Assembly: GCF_006228385.1 (NCBI RefSeq)
Contig: NZ_CP039852.1
Coordinates: 2,496,001-2,560,000 of the forward strand
Length of the DNA stretch: 64,000 bases
DNA from: Salinimonas iocasae
GTDB lineage: Bacteria > Pseudomonadota > Gammaproteobacteria > Enterobacterales > Alteromonadaceae
Direction: 5' to 3'
Positions 10,168 to 20,072 of this stretch are shown here, piece after piece. The position numbers were made by a program, and so were the translations under genes. The notes beneath the pieces were generated by a model. The model was not told the origin of the DNA and searched no databases. It saw only the letters and a list, made by a program, of their open reading frames with translations. Positions within the stretch are counted from its first letter, which is position 1. Each line of letters opens with the position of its first letter.

Positions 10168-11028
10168 TTACCGCTTTTTCGCCTGTGCCTCTTTACGGGC
10201 GCGGTGTTTCTTAACAGAGCGACGCATGCGGCTCAACCGCGCATGGTCTAGTTTAGTCTGTCTTACATCGACCAGGCTTTGCGTTTCGTCATCCAACTGC
10301 ACCAGTCGACGCAGAGCATTTACATCACTAAGTTCAAGTTCAACCCAGGCTCCTACCGGCAAACGTTTTTGTAACTCAACGGGCCCATAGCGCACGCGGA
10401 TAAGGCGGCTGACCTGAACATTCTGCGACTCCCAAAGTCGTCTGACTTCGCGGTTTTTACCTTCCTGCAGTGTCACATTAAACCACTGGTTCATGCTTTC
10501 ATCATCATTAGGACGCTGTCTTATTGAGGTAAAGCGGGCTACACCGTCATCAAGTTCCACCCCTTTTTGAAGGTTGGCCAGGGTTGGCTTTGATACTTCT
10601 CCAAACACCCGCACTGCATATTCGCGTTCCACTTCGTTTTTCGGGTGCATCAGTCGGTTAGCCAGCTCACCATCATTAGTAAACAGCAACAGGCCACTGG
10701 TATTGATATCGAGTCTGCCAACAGCAATCCAGCGACCCAGACGAATAGCAGGTAACCGTTCAAACACCGTCGGCCGGCCTTCAGGATCGTGGCGGCTGCA
10801 TAGCTCACCTTCGGGCTTGTTGTACATCAGTACCCGGCATACTGGCTTTTCTGTCTGACGTGACAGCAGGTGACCATCAACCCGGATTTGTGCTTCCGGC
10901 TCGACCCGGTCACCCAGGGTTGCCACACTGCCATTCACTGACACACGGCCCTGCTCTATCCAGCGCTCCATTTCGCGGCGCGAGCCGAGGCCCTGATTAG
11001 CCAGGACTTTTTGTAATTTTTCACTCAT
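10168..11028 (-). CDS. rluB: 23S rRNA pseudouridine(2605) synthase
   Basis: A 286-residue RsuA-family pseudouridine synthase. An N-terminal S4 RNA-binding domain ([20 protein letters not shown], to about 60) is followed by the catalytic domain with the motif [14 protein letters not shown], whose Asp is the nucleophile, and a basic Arg/Lys tail. It modifies U2605 of 23S rRNA in E. coli. The ATG at 11028 overlaps the end of scpB by 8 bp, and the upstream extension of the frame lies inside scpB. It is the last gene of the yciV-yciO-scpA-scpB-rluB operon, an arrangement shared with other gammaproteobacteria. Confidence 0.93.
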   Translation of the reverse strand: MSEKLQKVLANQGLGSRREMERWIEQGRVSVNGSVATLGDRVEPEAQIRVDGHLLSRQTEKPVCRVLMYNKPEGELCSRHDPEGRPTVFERLPAIRLGRWIAVGRLDINTSGLLLFTNDGELANRLMHPKNEVEREYAVRVFGEVSKPTLANLQKGVELDDGVARFTSIRQRPNDDESMNQWFNVTLQEGKNREVRRLWESQNVQVSRLIRVRYGPVELQKRLPVGAWVELELSDVNALRRLVQLDDETQSLVDVRQTKLDHARLSRMRRSVKKHRARKEAQAKKR

Positions 11029-11650
11029 TGGTGGGTAAACTCTCAGGTTCAGGTTTATCGTTCGTACGGTCTGCCACTGCAGACGGTACCTCTGTATCGT
11101 CGCTTCCCTGATTCGCCAGTGCTTCGAATTGATCAGCACTGGGAAGTTCAGCCAGCGATTTTAACGAAAAATAATCAAGAAATACCTTAGTAGTGGCATA
11201 TAACGCCGGTCTGCCAGGCACTTCTTTATGACCAACTGTCTTAATCCATTCTCGCTCGGTCAGGGTTTTAATGATATTACTGCTTACCGCAACACCGCGT
11301 ACCTGCTCAATCTCACCGCGGGTAATAGGCTGGCGGTACGCAATAAGGGCAAGTGTTTCAAGCATTGCTCTGGAGTACTTTGGCGCACTCTCCTGCCACA
11401 ACGTGCTCAGCATTGGTGCCAGGCTATCCAGTGACTGGAAGCGATAACCACTGGCAACCTCAACAAGCTGAATGCCCCTGGGCTGATAGTCTAATATCAG
11501 TTCGTCTATGACCGCAGACAGCTGTTTATCAGAGACTGCAAAATTGGCCAGCGTAGTCTCTTTGAGCCGGCTTTTACTCACGGGCTTTTCCGCCACGAAC
11601 AGCGTTGCTTCGACCAGCTGTTTCAGCTGCACACGATTAATCTTCTTCAT
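11021..11650 (-). CDS. scpB: Segregation and condensation protein B
   Basis: A 209-residue ScpB with two winged-helix domains (about 5-75 and 90-165) and a variable acidic tail. The family phrase [20 protein letters not shown] is intact. ScpB dimers bind ScpA and regulate the SMC or MukB-independent condensin. The gene starts 14 bp inside scpA and overlaps rluB by 8 bp, indicating translational coupling in a single operon. Confidence 0.94.
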   Translation of the reverse strand: MKKINRVQLKQLVEATLFVAEKPVSKSRLKETTLANFAVSDKQLSAVIDELILDYQPRGIQLVEVASGYRFQSLDSLAPMLSTLWQESAPKYSRAMLETLALIAYRQPITRGEIEQVRGVAVSSNIIKTLTEREWIKTVGHKEVPGRPALYATTKVFLDYFSLKSLAELPSADQFEALANQGSDDTEVPSAVADRTNDKPEPESLPTNE

Positions 11651-12458
11651 ACCCGCCGGATTTTACATAAATTCTGGCATAAGGTCCTGCCTGAGTGCAC
11701 AAAATCATCTGTTCTTTGACCAATTCAAGTATAGCCAGAAAAGAGACCACGCAACCTGCTCTGCCCTCATCCAGGGTGAACAGTGCATCAAGGGGAGTAA
11801 ATTGCTCGCCGTTAACCTGTGCCATGATACGGCTCATACGCTCACGCGTGCTCAGCACTTCTCTTTCAATAGTATGATGCTCAAAGGCCGCCGCGCGTTT
11901 CATAGCGTTGCGAAAGGCCTGAACAATGTCATCAATAGCAACGTCCGGCTCAACCTTCACCGGTTGCAACGGCTGCCCTACTTCCACCTGTACAGCATGA
12001 ATATCGCGCTCTATACGCGGTTGGGCATCAATTTCTCTGGCGGCTTCTTTGACAACTTCGTATTCTCTTAACCGACGGATAAGTTCTGCCCGGGGATCTT
12101 CCTCATCGTCGTCTGCCGAAGGCGGCTTTGGTAGTAAAAGTCGTGATTTAATCTCGGCCAATACTGCGGCCATAACCAGATATTCTGCCGCCAGCTCCAG
12201 CTTCAGCGCCGTCATAGCCTCTACATATTCCATGTATTGAGCCGTTATCTGGGCTACCGGTAACGTGGTGATGTCGAACTTTTGTTTCTTTATCAGGTAA
12301 AGGAGTAAATCAAGTGGCCCCTCAAAACTTTCTAAGATAACCTCAAGCGCCTCAGGAGGGATATACAGATCCTGGGGCTTCTCGATTAACGCCTGGCCAT
12401 GGATGAAGGCCAGAGGTAAGGGTTGCTGAACCGGCTCAGCGTGCTGAAATTCGCTCAA
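11637..12458 (-). CDS. scpA: Segregation and condensation protein A
   Basis: A 273-residue kleisin subunit of bacterial condensin. The N-terminal SMC-neck-binding region has FEGPLDLLLYLIKKQKFDI (about 44-62), there is an acidic linker, and the C-terminal winged helix has FLAILELVKEQ. The frame starts with TTG at 12458, with no convincing ribosome binding site; an upstream alternative is not visible because the yciO stop is close. The presence of ScpAB implies an SMC-type condensin elsewhere in the genome. Confidence 0.92.
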   Translation of the reverse strand: MSEFQHAEPVQQPLPLAFIHGQALIEKPQDLYIPPEALEVILESFEGPLDLLLYLIKKQKFDITTLPVAQITAQYMEYVEAMTALKLELAAEYLVMAAVLAEIKSRLLLPKPPSADDDEEDPRAELIRRLREYEVVKEAAREIDAQPRIERDIHAVQVEVGQPLQPVKVEPDVAIDDIVQAFRNAMKRAAAFEHHTIEREVLSTRERMSRIMAQVNGEQFTPLDALFTLDEGRAGCVVSFLAILELVKEQMILCTQAGPYARIYVKSGGYEED

Positions 12459-12488
12459 GAGTGACGCACCCGGCGCATCATATTTACG

Positions 12489-13109
12489 TTAAATGAAGGG
12501 CGACACATCACCACTGCCCTCGCGTAAAATAACAGCCGGGCCGTCCGATACATCGATGACTGTGGTAGGTTGCTCACCCAGCGCACCACCATCGATAATC
12601 AAGCCAACACGCTTCTCAAGTTTATCGCGGATTTCCTCAGGGTCGGACTCCGCCATGCGCTCGCCGGGCAGTATCAGCGATGCTGACATCAGCGGTTCAT
12701 TCAGCGTTTCAAGCAGCTTCAGGGCAATAATATTATCTGGCACGCGAATGCCGATGGTCTTGCGCTTCGGGTTTTGTAGGCGGCGCGGCACTTCACGGGT
12801 GGCCTTAAGAATGAACGTATAAGGCCCTGGTGTATTGTTTTTGATTTGACGAAACGCGGTATTATCCACTTTTGCATAGAAAGATAATTCGGACATGTCG
12901 CGGCACATCAATGTAAAATTGTGGTCCTTCTCAATATCACGTATCTGACACAGCTTATCCAAGGCTTTTTTATCATCCATCTGACAACCAATGGCATAGC
13001 CCGAATCAGTCGGATAAACAACCACCTCGCCCTGGCGAATAAGCTCGCAGGCTTGCTTTAAAAGACGCGGTTGCGGATTCTCGGGATGGATCTGAAAAAA
13101 CTGGCTCAT
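12489..13109 (-). CDS. yciO: YciO, Sua5/YrdC-family protein
   Basis: A 206-residue protein of the Sua5/YrdC (threonylcarbamoyl-AMP synthase) fold. The phrases YPTDSGYAIGCQ, KAPNHNFTL-like KDHNFTLMCRDMSELSFYA, and GPYTFILKAT shape the large nucleotide-binding cleft. It is the YciO branch rather than TsaC, judged by length and by its position beside yciV and the trp operon as in E. coli. Its biochemical role is less well defined than that of TsaC. It lies 18 bases after yciV and before scpA in one operon. Confidence 0.88.
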   Translation of the reverse strand: MSQFFQIHPENPQPRLLKQACELIRQGEVVVYPTDSGYAIGCQMDDKKALDKLCQIRDIEKDHNFTLMCRDMSELSFYAKVDNTAFRQIKNNTPGPYTFILKATREVPRRLQNPKRKTIGIRVPDNIIALKLLETLNEPLMSASLILPGERMAESDPEEIRDKLEKRVGLIIDGGALGEQPTTVIDVSDGPAVILREGSGDVSPFI

Positions 13110-13127
13110 AATAAATACCTCTTGTTA

Positions 13128-13970
13128 TCAGGATGCTGATATATCCCAGCCGTCCCAGATGCGCGTAAGTGAAGGCGACGGTTTCGCACTGCGACCCAAC
13201 TCAGTCCAGCGCGACGGAAAGTGAAAATCAGAACCGGTCGAAACCTTAAGGTTGTTCGATAAGGCCAGCTCATCAATAAGCATCTGTTTTTGTTTGCCCA
13301 CAGCTACCGAGGCGCACTCGATAGCATCACCACCGGCCTGACTGAAATCGTCTACCAGGCGACGTAGCCATTTTGCGGTCATGTCATAATGTGCCGGATG
13401 TGCCAGCACGGCCTGACCACCCGCCTGCTGAATTATATCCACCGCTTCGGCAATCCCCGGCCACTGCGCTTTTACCGCGGCCCGCTTGCCTTTCCCCAGA
13501 TACTTTTTAAATACGGTATCCATTGAACTGACACCATAATCGCTTACCAGCACCCGCGCAAAATGCGCCCGGGTTATCTGACCGATGCCAGCCTTTGCTT
13601 TCGCTTTTTCATATACACCTTCAAACCCGCACCTTTCCAGCTTTTCAGCGATTTTTAATGCCCGTTCATTTCGCCGACTGGCCTGGGCAGATAAAAACGC
13701 GGTAAGAACAGGGTGATTGACGTCCACCTGCAGGCCCACAATGTGGATATCAAAACTATGCCAGGCCGTGGATATTTCAACGCCATCAACGATGTGAAGT
13801 TGCCGGGCATGCTGACGCTGTGCGTCATGCGCTTCGTGCAATCCTGCAGTGGTGTCATGGTCGGTAATCGCCAGTACATCCACCTGCATAGTATGTGCAC
13901 GCTGAACCAGTTCGGAGGGTGAAAGCTGTCCGTCAGAAAACGTGGTATGGCTATGTAGGTCAATTTTCAC
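13128..13970 (-). CDS. rnm: PHP-domain 5'-3' exoribonuclease (RNase AM / YciV)
   Basis: A 280-residue PHP phosphoesterase. Metal-binding motifs are DLHSHTTFSDG (N-terminus), ITDHDT (about 35-40), the Glu of GVEIS, HPAHYD and GSDFH near the C-terminus. E. coli YciV (formerly TrpH) is a 5'-3' exonuclease that matures the 5' ends of rRNAs. The gene is divergent from the trp operon and heads yciV-yciO-scpA-scpB-rluB. Its promoter shares the 113-bp region before the trp leader peptide. Confidence 0.9.
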   Translation of the reverse strand: MKIDLHSHTTFSDGQLSPSELVQRAHTMQVDVLAITDHDTTAGLHEAHDAQRQHARQLHIVDGVEISTAWHSFDIHIVGLQVDVNHPVLTAFLSAQASRRNERALKIAEKLERCGFEGVYEKAKAKAGIGQITRAHFARVLVSDYGVSSMDTVFKKYLGKGKRAAVKAQWPGIAEAVDIIQQAGGQAVLAHPAHYDMTAKWLRRLVDDFSQAGGDAIECASVAVGKQKQMLIDELALSNNLKVSTGSDFHFPSRWTELGRSAKPSPSLTRIWDGWDISAS

Positions 13971-14005
13971 GAATTTTTCTCATTAAGGTTGACACACGGT
14001 GCAAT

Positions 14006-14033
14006 TTGTTTTCTTCTATAGGCATACTATACA
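14006..14033 (+). promoter_or_regulatory. Candidate trp promoter
   Basis: TTGTTT (14006-14011) and TATACA (14028-14033) with 16-bp spacing lie 50 bp before the leader peptide. A better -35 match, TTGACA at 13989-13994, has no matching -10 at normal spacing. I see no convincing palindromic TrpR operator, so the exact promoter is uncertain. Confidence 0.35.
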
Positions 14034-14083
14034 GTTTAACAGCCATACTTGGCTAACGAAGTTTAATCGGAATTTATTTACCA

Positions 14084-14149
14084 ATGCCTGTTTCTTTTCA
14101 ACAAATTGCGCTTCATCGCGCTATCTGGTGGTGGCACTCCCTGACTTAA
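14084..14149 (+). CDS. trpL: trp operon leader peptide with three tandem Trp codons
   Basis: ATG at 14084 to TAA at 14147-14149 encodes 21 residues, MPVSFQQIALHRAIWWWHSL plus a final threonine. Codons 15-17 are TGG TGG TGG (14126-14134). This is the classical sensor of charged tRNA-Trp: a ribosome stalled on these codons leaves the downstream RNA free to form the antiterminator. Only a weak GGAA precedes the ATG, which is common for leader peptides. It is too short for routine gene callers. It is followed by the attenuator at 14192-14217 and trpE. Confidence 0.88.
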   Translation: MPVSFQQIALHRAIWWWHSLT

Positions 14150-14217
14150 CGGGCGGTGTGCGCATTGGTGCGTGTAAATAACACAGAAAAAAGCCCGTCT
14201 TGTACGGGCTTTTTTTG
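14149..14217 (+). terminator. trp attenuator: terminator and competing antiterminator
   Basis: The terminator stem AGCCCGT (14192-14198) / ACGGGCT (14204-14210) is followed by a T run to 14217, only 22 bases before trpE. The earlier ACGGGC at 14149-14154, just at the leader-peptide stop, is the exact complement of GCCCGT (14193-14198), so it can form a mutually exclusive antiterminator. Together with the WWW leader peptide this is a complete transcription attenuation module. Confidence 0.85.
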
Positions 14218-14239
14218 TTTCAGCAGGAGATAACTATAA

Positions 14240-15835
14240 ATGAGCTTAGCCGAACTGGGTGAACAGCCCGGCAAAGTAGAAACGATCATTCAGCAGGCCC
14301 CTTACCTGTCGGATCCACTGGCAGCTTTTTCGCATATTTGCGCAGCCTCATCGCATGCTTTGCTTCTTGAGTCGGCCGAAATCGATAGCAAAGACGATTT
14401 ACAAAGTCTGTTGATGGTAGATGCAGCATTGCGCATTGAGTGTCGTCACGAGACGGTCATCGTGACTGCGTTAACTGAGAACGGTAAAGCAACATTGCCG
14501 TTGTTCAGTGAGCATTGTCCGGCGCAGGCTTCGTGCACACTGAATGAGACCAGTGCGTTGATGACGTTTAGCCTGCCGGACAGTACGTTTGATGAAGATT
14601 CCCGTTTAAAAGCGGCCAGTGTGTTCGATGCGCTTCGCCTGGTGGTGAATCATATTGTTGCACTTCGGGAGCATCCCCAGGCTGTATTTTTAGGCGGCGC
14701 GTTCGCTTATGACTTACTCGGTACATTTGAATCATTGCCTGAGGTAAGCGAAGGCCAGAATGATTGCCCGGATTTTGTTTTTTATCTGGCTGAAACCCTG
14801 CTGACCATTGATCACAAGTCTAACTCCACTCAGTTGATAGGCAGCGTCTTTTCCGGCCCCGGCGTTGCCACTAACTATTTCACCGTTGCACAGCGCCTGG
14901 AGGCATTACAGCAACAGCTTAAACAAGTGCCGGACTCCGCAGTCCAGTCGCTACAGCCTGAGAGTGATGTCAGCGTCTCTGTTGATACCTGTGATGAGGC
15001 GTTTATGGAGAATGTGAATTATCTGAAAACACACATCCTGGCCGGTGATATTTTTCAGGTAGTACCTTCGCGAACATTTTCTCTTCCCTGCCCATCACCG
15101 CTCAACGCTTATGCTGCACTGAAAAAACAAAATCCAAGCCCGTACATGTTTTATATGCAGGATGCTGATTTCACCATTTTTGGCGCCTCACCGGAATCAG
15201 CGCTGAAGTACGATAAGGCCAGCAATCAGGTGGAAGTGTATCCTATTGCCGGAACCAGACCGCGAGGCAAGCGCGCCGATGGGTCTGTTGATGCTGATCT
15301 GGACAGCCGGATTGAGCTGAACCTGCGCGAAGATGAGAAAGAAAAATCAGAACACATTATGCTGGTTGACCTGGCACGCAACGATGTTGCAAAGGTCAGT
15401 GAACCCGGAACGCGGTATGTTAAGGATTTACTGAAAGTCGACCGGTATTCTCACGTTATGCACTTGGTCTCCCGTGTGGTTGGTCAGCTTCGCAGCGATT
15501 TGGATGCGCTGCATGCTTATCAGGCCTGCATGAACATGGGCACACTGGTTGGCGCCCCCAAAGTCAGTGCAGCAACACTTATTCGTCAGGTTGAAAAGCA
15601 ACGCCGCGGAAGTTACGGCGGCGCTGTGGGATATATCAATGGCAATGGCGATATGGATACCTGCATCGTTATTCGCTCAGCATTCGTGAAAAACGGTGTG
15701 GCGTATATTCAGGCCGGCGCTGGTGTTGTATACGATTCAGACCCGTTGAGCGAAGCCAATGAAACCCGTAGCAAGGCTCAGGCAGTAATAAACGCGGTGA
15801 AGCACGCGCAAAATACGAAGGAGGCTGTACAATGA
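14240..15835 (+). CDS. trpE: Anthranilate synthase component I
   Basis: A 531-residue TrpE, which converts chorismate and ammonia (from TrpG) to anthranilate. The feedback-inhibition motif LLES (42-45) for bound tryptophan is present. The C-terminal chorismate-binding domain has PSPYMFYMQ, PIAGTRPRG, the Mg-binding ELNLREDEKEKSEH region and GAGVVYDSDP. AGGAGA 9 bases before the ATG is a good ribosome binding site. Its last codons overlap trpG (ATGA), which balances the two subunits. Confidence 0.97.
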   Translation: MSLAELGEQPGKVETIIQQAPYLSDPLAAFSHICAASSHALLLESAEIDSKDDLQSLLMVDAALRIECRHETVIVTALTENGKATLPLFSEHCPAQASCTLNETSALMTFSLPDSTFDEDSRLKAASVFDALRLVVNHIVALREHPQAVFLGGAFAYDLLGTFESLPEVSEGQNDCPDFVFYLAETLLTIDHKSNSTQLIGSVFSGPGVATNYFTVAQRLEALQQQLKQVPDSAVQSLQPESDVSVSVDTCDEAFMENVNYLKTHILAGDIFQVVPSRTFSLPCPSPLNAYAALKKQNPSPYMFYMQDADFTIFGASPESALKYDKASNQVEVYPIAGTRPRGKRADGSVDADLDSRIELNLREDEKEKSEHIMLVDLARNDVAKVSEPGTRYVKDLLKVDRYSHVMHLVSRVVGQLRSDLDALHAYQACMNMGTLVGAPKVSAATLIRQVEKQRRGSYGGAVGYINGNGDMDTCIVIRSAFVKNGVAYIQAGAGVVYDSDPLSEANETRSKAQAVINAVKHAQNTKEAVQ

Positions 15836-16446
15836 GTCAGGCCGTAACCGTTTTTTTATTGGATAATATCGACTCATTTACCTACAACCTTGTGGATGAG
15901 CTCAGAACCCTGGATCTGAATATTGTTGTTTATCGCAATACGGTTGATGCCCGGACACTGTTTGAACGTATGCAGGCTCAGGCTGAACATTCGGCGGTAT
16001 TGTTATTGCTTTCCCCCGGCCCGGGAGCACCGCACGAGGCAGGCTGTATGCCGGAGTTACTTAAGCGGGTAGAAGGCGTTTTTCCAGTGCTGGGAATCTG
16101 TCTGGGCCACCAGGCAATTGTGCACCACTATGGCGGTACAATAGGCAGAGCAGAGCAAGTCATGCACGGGAAATCTTCAATGATCACTCATAACGGCAGC
16201 GTACTTTTTAATGGTTTGCCGCAGCCATTGCAGGTCGCACGTTATCACTCTTTGGTGGCAACCTCTTTGCCGGAGTGTCTGACGCCGGTTGCGACCTGTG
16301 CAGCACTGTCCATGGCGGTACTGCATGAAAACCATCGTATGCTGGGATTCCAGTTTCATCCCGAGTCCATTTTAAGTGCCCAGGGAAGTCAGTTACTTAA
16401 GCAGAGTATTGGCTTTCTCACCCAACAAGGAGCGCCTGATGTTTGA
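15832..16446 (+). CDS. trpG: Anthranilate synthase component II (glutamine amidotransferase)
   Basis: A 204-residue class I glutamine amidotransferase that supplies ammonia to TrpE. The nucleophile is C90 in LGICLGHQ, the oxyanion loop is SPGPGAP, and the catalytic His-Glu pair is in FQFHPES. Unlike in E. coli, trpG is separate from trpD. GGAGG precedes the ATG. It overlaps trpE by 4 bp and trpD by 8 bp. PabA function as well (folate) is possible, but the trp operon context argues for tryptophan. Confidence 0.95.
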   Translation: MSQAVTVFLLDNIDSFTYNLVDELRTLDLNIVVYRNTVDARTLFERMQAQAEHSAVLLLLSPGPGAPHEAGCMPELLKRVEGVFPVLGICLGHQAIVHHYGGTIGRAEQVMHGKSSMITHNGSVLFNGLPQPLQVARYHSLVATSLPECLTPVATCAALSMAVLHENHRMLGFQFHPESILSAQGSQLLKQSIGFLTQQGAPDV

Positions 16447-17470
16447 TGCCACAGATGTGCTAAATACGCTTTATGCAGGTGAATCTTTGTCCCAGACGCA
16501 ATCTTTTGCATTGTTTAACAGCATCATGCACGGCGAGCAGCCCGATGCGGTCGTTGCCGCTGTATTGATTGCACTTAAACTGAAAAAAGAATCCCCTGCG
16601 GAGATCGCCGGCGCCGCTAGCGCTATGGTTTCCAACGCATTACCCTTCCCTACGCCAACTTATCCGTTTGCAGATATTGTTGGTACTGGTGGAGACGGTC
16701 ACAATACAATCAATATATCCAGTGCAGCAGGTGTTGTTGCAGCAGCCTGCGGAATTAAGGTTGCCAAGCATGGCAACCGCAGTGTGTCCTCACGTTCAGG
16801 CTCCGCCGACCTGTTTCGCCAGTTTGGCGTTAATCTGGAAATTTCGCCCGATACAGCCCGGGCTTGTCTGGATGAGGCAAACTTCAGCTTTCTGTTTGCG
16901 CCTGTCTACCATGCAGGTATGCGCCACGCAGCACCGGTCAGGGCATCACTTAAAACGCGAACGCTGTTTAACATACTGGGTCCGCTGGCGAACCCGGCAG
17001 GCCCTAGTTATGGCGTATTCGGGGTGTACTCAGCCGACTTACTTGATGCTTACGCTCAGACTTTAATGTTACTGGGTCAGCATCGTGCCCTCATCGTTCA
17101 CGGAAGTGGCCTGGATGAATTAGCGCTACACGGCCCTACAAACGTGGTCGACCTTGAGCACGGTGACATCCGTCACTACAGCGTTACGCCCAAAGACTTC
17201 GGGTTACAGGAATACCCGTTAAGTGCTATTGAAGGCGGTGATCCGGATGACAACAAGAAGCTGGTTGAAGCCGCACTTGCCGGTGAGGGGCACGAAGCAC
17301 ACAGAGCAGCGATTGCAATGAACTGTGGTGCATTGTTGAAAGTTACCGGTACCGTCAATACATTTAAACAAGGAGCCGAACTGGCCATGTCTAAAATGGA
17401 AGAAGGCGCACCACTTGCTGTATTAGAGCAGGTAGCCACAATCAGTCAGCGGGAGAGTAATCATGGCTAA
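16439..17470 (+). CDS. trpD: Anthranilate phosphoribosyltransferase
   Basis: A 343-residue enzyme joining anthranilate to PRPP. The PRPP loop GTGGDG is at 82-87, followed by KHGNRSVSSRSGSAD and the anthranilate-binding HPLANP-like GPLANPAGP. The start at 16439 has AAGGAG at a spacing of 7 and overlaps trpG by 8 bp; the open frame extends to 16376 but only inside trpG. It overlaps trpCF by 8 bp. Confidence 0.96.
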   Translation: MFDATDVLNTLYAGESLSQTQSFALFNSIMHGEQPDAVVAAVLIALKLKKESPAEIAGAASAMVSNALPFPTPTYPFADIVGTGGDGHNTINISSAAGVVAAACGIKVAKHGNRSVSSRSGSADLFRQFGVNLEISPDTARACLDEANFSFLFAPVYHAGMRHAAPVRASLKTRTLFNILGPLANPAGPSYGVFGVYSADLLDAYAQTLMLLGQHRALIVHGSGLDELALHGPTNVVDLEHGDIRHYSVTPKDFGLQEYPLSAIEGGDPDDNKKLVEAALAGEGHEAHRAAIAMNCGALLKVTGTVNTFKQGAELAMSKMEEGAPLAVLEQVATISQRESNHG

Positions 17471-18860
17471 TGTACTTGAAAAGATTGTCGAGAATAAGCG
17501 TCAGGAGTTAATTGCGCTTAAATCGCAACTCTCTATCGATATTGTTAAAGACGGGCTGCAGCCTTCGCAAAAAAGCCTTTTTACAGCGCTTGCCGAACCC
17601 GAGGCGGGTTTTATCCTGGAATGCAAAAAAGCATCACCCTCAAAGGGACTGATCCGCGACCCGTTCAATCTGGATGAAATAATTGATGCCTACGCACCAC
17701 ATGCCGCTGCGATTTCGGTACTGACAGACGAAAAATATTTTCAGGGAAGCTATGACAACCTGAAGCATGTAACTGACAGAGTTGCCCAACCGGTTCTTAA
17801 TAAAGATTTTTTCATCGACCCTTATCAGGTCTATCTGGCGCGCTACTATCAGGCAGATGCTATTTTGCTGATGTTAAGTGTATTAAGCGATAACCAATAC
17901 ACCGAACTTGCTGAGATTGCAGACAGTCTGGGACTGGATATCCTTACAGAGGTCAGCAACGAAGACGAGATGCGTCGGGCGATCGCACTGAAAGCCAGTA
18001 TAATAGGCATCAATAATCGTAACCTGCGTGACTTAAGTACGGATCTCGGTCGCACTGAGACACTGGTTCCTATGCTCGAAGATGCTGACCATGACTTTGT
18101 TGTCATCTCAGAATCAGGCATTTATACCCATAACGATGTCGTGAGATTAAGCCCGTACTGCGACGGTTTTCTGGTTGGCAGCGCACTGATGGCACAGCGC
18201 GACCTGCCCAGGGCTGTAAAATCGTTAATCTTCGGCGCCGTAAAAGTGTGCGGTATCACCGATGCAGACGCAGCATCAGCTGCCTTTACTGCCGGAGCAA
18301 GTTATGCCGGATTTATTTTTGCACCCCAGTCACCTCGCGCACTCTCGGTTGCTTCAGCCCGGCAAATAGCAGAGGCTGTACCAGGCAGTTATGTCGGTGT
18401 ATTCGTAGACGCGTCAATTGAAGACATCATCCAGGCTGCAGAGACTATCGGGCTCAGCGCTGTGCAACTGCATAACAATACTGATGCTGAATTTCGGCAG
18501 ACGCTTCGTGAACAGTTACCTGAAACCTGTCAGTTGTGGCAGGTTGTAGGCGTTGCAGATGCAATGCCCGATAGTGTCACGACGCTGCTCGAAGACGATA
18601 CTATTGACTACGTGCTGCTTGATACCAGAGTGGGAACACAAACAGGTGGCACCGGAAAACAGTTTGACTGGTCGTTGTTATCCAGCCTTGCCGACACATC
18701 ACGCATCATTCTGGCAGGTGGCATTTCACCGGATAGTATTGTAGAGGCCAGGGACACTGGCGCCGCCATTATCGATGTGAGCTCTGGTGTTGAATCCTCG
18801 CCTGGAAAAAAATCGGCGGAAAAAATTCAGACCTTATTCAGCAATTTGCGAAATTATTAG
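17463..18860 (+). CDS. trpCF: Bifunctional indole-3-glycerol-phosphate synthase / phosphoribosylanthranilate isomerase
   Basis: A 465-residue fusion of two (beta/alpha)8 barrels. The TrpC half (1 to about 258) has ECKKASPSKG and the phosphate-binding ISESGIYTHNDV. The TrpF half (about 260 to the end) begins VKVCGITDADAA, whose Cys is the isomerase acid/base, and ends with the phosphate loop LAGGISPDSI and DVSSGVES. The fusion is typical of enterobacteria and relatives. Together the halves carry out steps three and four of the pathway. It overlaps trpD by 8 bp and lies 24 bases before trpB. Confidence 0.96.
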   Translation: MANVLEKIVENKRQELIALKSQLSIDIVKDGLQPSQKSLFTALAEPEAGFILECKKASPSKGLIRDPFNLDEIIDAYAPHAAAISVLTDEKYFQGSYDNLKHVTDRVAQPVLNKDFFIDPYQVYLARYYQADAILLMLSVLSDNQYTELAEIADSLGLDILTEVSNEDEMRRAIALKASIIGINNRNLRDLSTDLGRTETLVPMLEDADHDFVVISESGIYTHNDVVRLSPYCDGFLVGSALMAQRDLPRAVKSLIFGAVKVCGITDADAASAAFTAGASYAGFIFAPQSPRALSVASARQIAEAVPGSYVGVFVDASIEDIIQAAETIGLSAVQLHNNTDAEFRQTLREQLPETCQLWQVVGVADAMPDSVTTLLEDDTIDYVLLDTRVGTQTGGTGKQFDWSLLSSLADTSRIILAGGISPDSIVEARDTGAAIIDVSSGVESSPGKKSAEKIQTLFSNLRNY

Positions 18861-18884
18861 TTTTACTTTTATACAGGAATTTCC

Positions 18885-20072
18885 ATGAATCAGTTAGATC
18901 CAAAATTCGGGGAGTACGGGGGAATGTATGTTCCTGAACTACTTATCCCCGCCCTCGATCAGCTAGAGCAGGCGTTTATAGATGCGCAAAACGACCCGGA
19001 GTTTGAGAAAGAATTCCAGGCGCTGTTAAAAGACTATGCCGGACGTCCGACTGCGATGACCCTTACCCGCAATCTGGTCAGTAACCCTAAAGTAAAGTTG
19101 TACCTTAAACGGGAAGATTTACTTCACGGCGGTGCACACAAAACGAATCAGGTACTGGGCCAGGCGCTGCTAACCAAACGTATGGGTAAAACCGAGGTTA
19201 TCGCTGAGACAGGCGCTGGTCAGCACGGTACCGCGACCGCCCTCGCCTGTGCGCTACTGGGTTTGAAAGCACGTATTTATATGGGGGCAAAGGATGTCGA
19301 GCGGCAGGCACCTAATGTATTCAGAATGCGCCTGATGGGTGCTGAGGTAATCCCGGTAAATGCGGGTTCCGGAACTCTTAAAGATGCTGTTAATGAGGCA
19401 ATGCGAGACTGGTCTGCTAATTACGACAAAGCGCATTATCTGTTGGGAACAGCTGCAGGCCCGCATCCCTTCCCGACAGTTGTTCGGGAATTTCATCGTA
19501 TGATTGGTGAAGAAACCCGCGCACAGATAATGGAAAAAGAAGGCCGTTTGCCTGATGCTGTCATTGCGTGTGTTGGCGGTGGATCTAATGCTATTGGCAT
19601 GTTTGCCGACTTTATTGATGAGCGAAGTGTCAGACTGGTCGGTGTTGAACCAGCCGGCAAAGGACTTCATACCAAAGAACACGGTGCCACCATTTGTACC
19701 GGGTCGAAAGGTATCCTCCATGGTTCCAGCACCTACATCATGCAGGACGAAGAAGGACAAATTGAAGAAAGCTATTCGGTGTCCGCAGGCCTCGATTATC
19801 CTGCAGTCGGCCCGCAGCATGCGCATCTGGCAGATACAGGCCGTGCTGAATATGTTTCGGTTACAGATGACGAGGCACTCAACGCCTTCAAATTATTAGC
19901 TCGCAAAGAAGGTATTATTCCTGCGCTGGAAACAGCCCACGCCCTGGCGCATGCGCTTAACATGGCCGATGAGGCAGAAGACGACACAATTTTAGTGGTC
20001 AATTTATCCGGCCGGGGTGATAAAGACATCGGTGTTGTGACGAAGTTACTGGAGGACGATGTTAATGGATAG
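18885..20072 (+). CDS. trpB: Tryptophan synthase beta chain
   Basis: A 395-residue PLP enzyme condensing indole and serine. The PLP lysine is K86 in GGAHKTNQ. The phosphate loop is GGGSNAIG and the catalytic glutamate lies in AETGAGQHG. Length is standard. The first codons [18 protein letters not shown] match the family N-terminus, fixing the start, and AGGAA lies 7 bases upstream. Its end overlaps trpA. Confidence 0.97.
   Translation: MNQLDPKFGEYGGMYVPELLIPALDQLEQAFIDAQNDPEFEKEFQALLKDYAGRPTAMTLTRNLVSNPKVKLYLKREDLLHGGAHKTNQVLGQALLTKRMGKTEVIAETGAGQHGTATALACALLGLKARIYMGAKDVERQAPNVFRMRLMGAEVIPVNAGSGTLKDAVNEAMRDWSANYDKAHYLLGTAAGPHPFPTVVREFHRMIGEETRAQIMEKEGRLPDAVIACVGGGSNAIGMFADFIDERSVRLVGVEPAGKGLHTKEHGATICTGSKGILHGSSTYIMQDEEGQIEESYSVSAGLDYPAVGPQHAHLADTGRAEYVSVTDDEALNAFKLLARKEGIIPALETAHALAHALNMADEAEDDTILVVNLSGRGDKDIGVVTKLLEDDVNG

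Noticed and set aside
13989..13994. TTGACA as the trp -35 box
   Set aside because: It matches the -35 consensus but no -10 sequence occurs at 16-18 bp; a different candidate is listed with low confidence.
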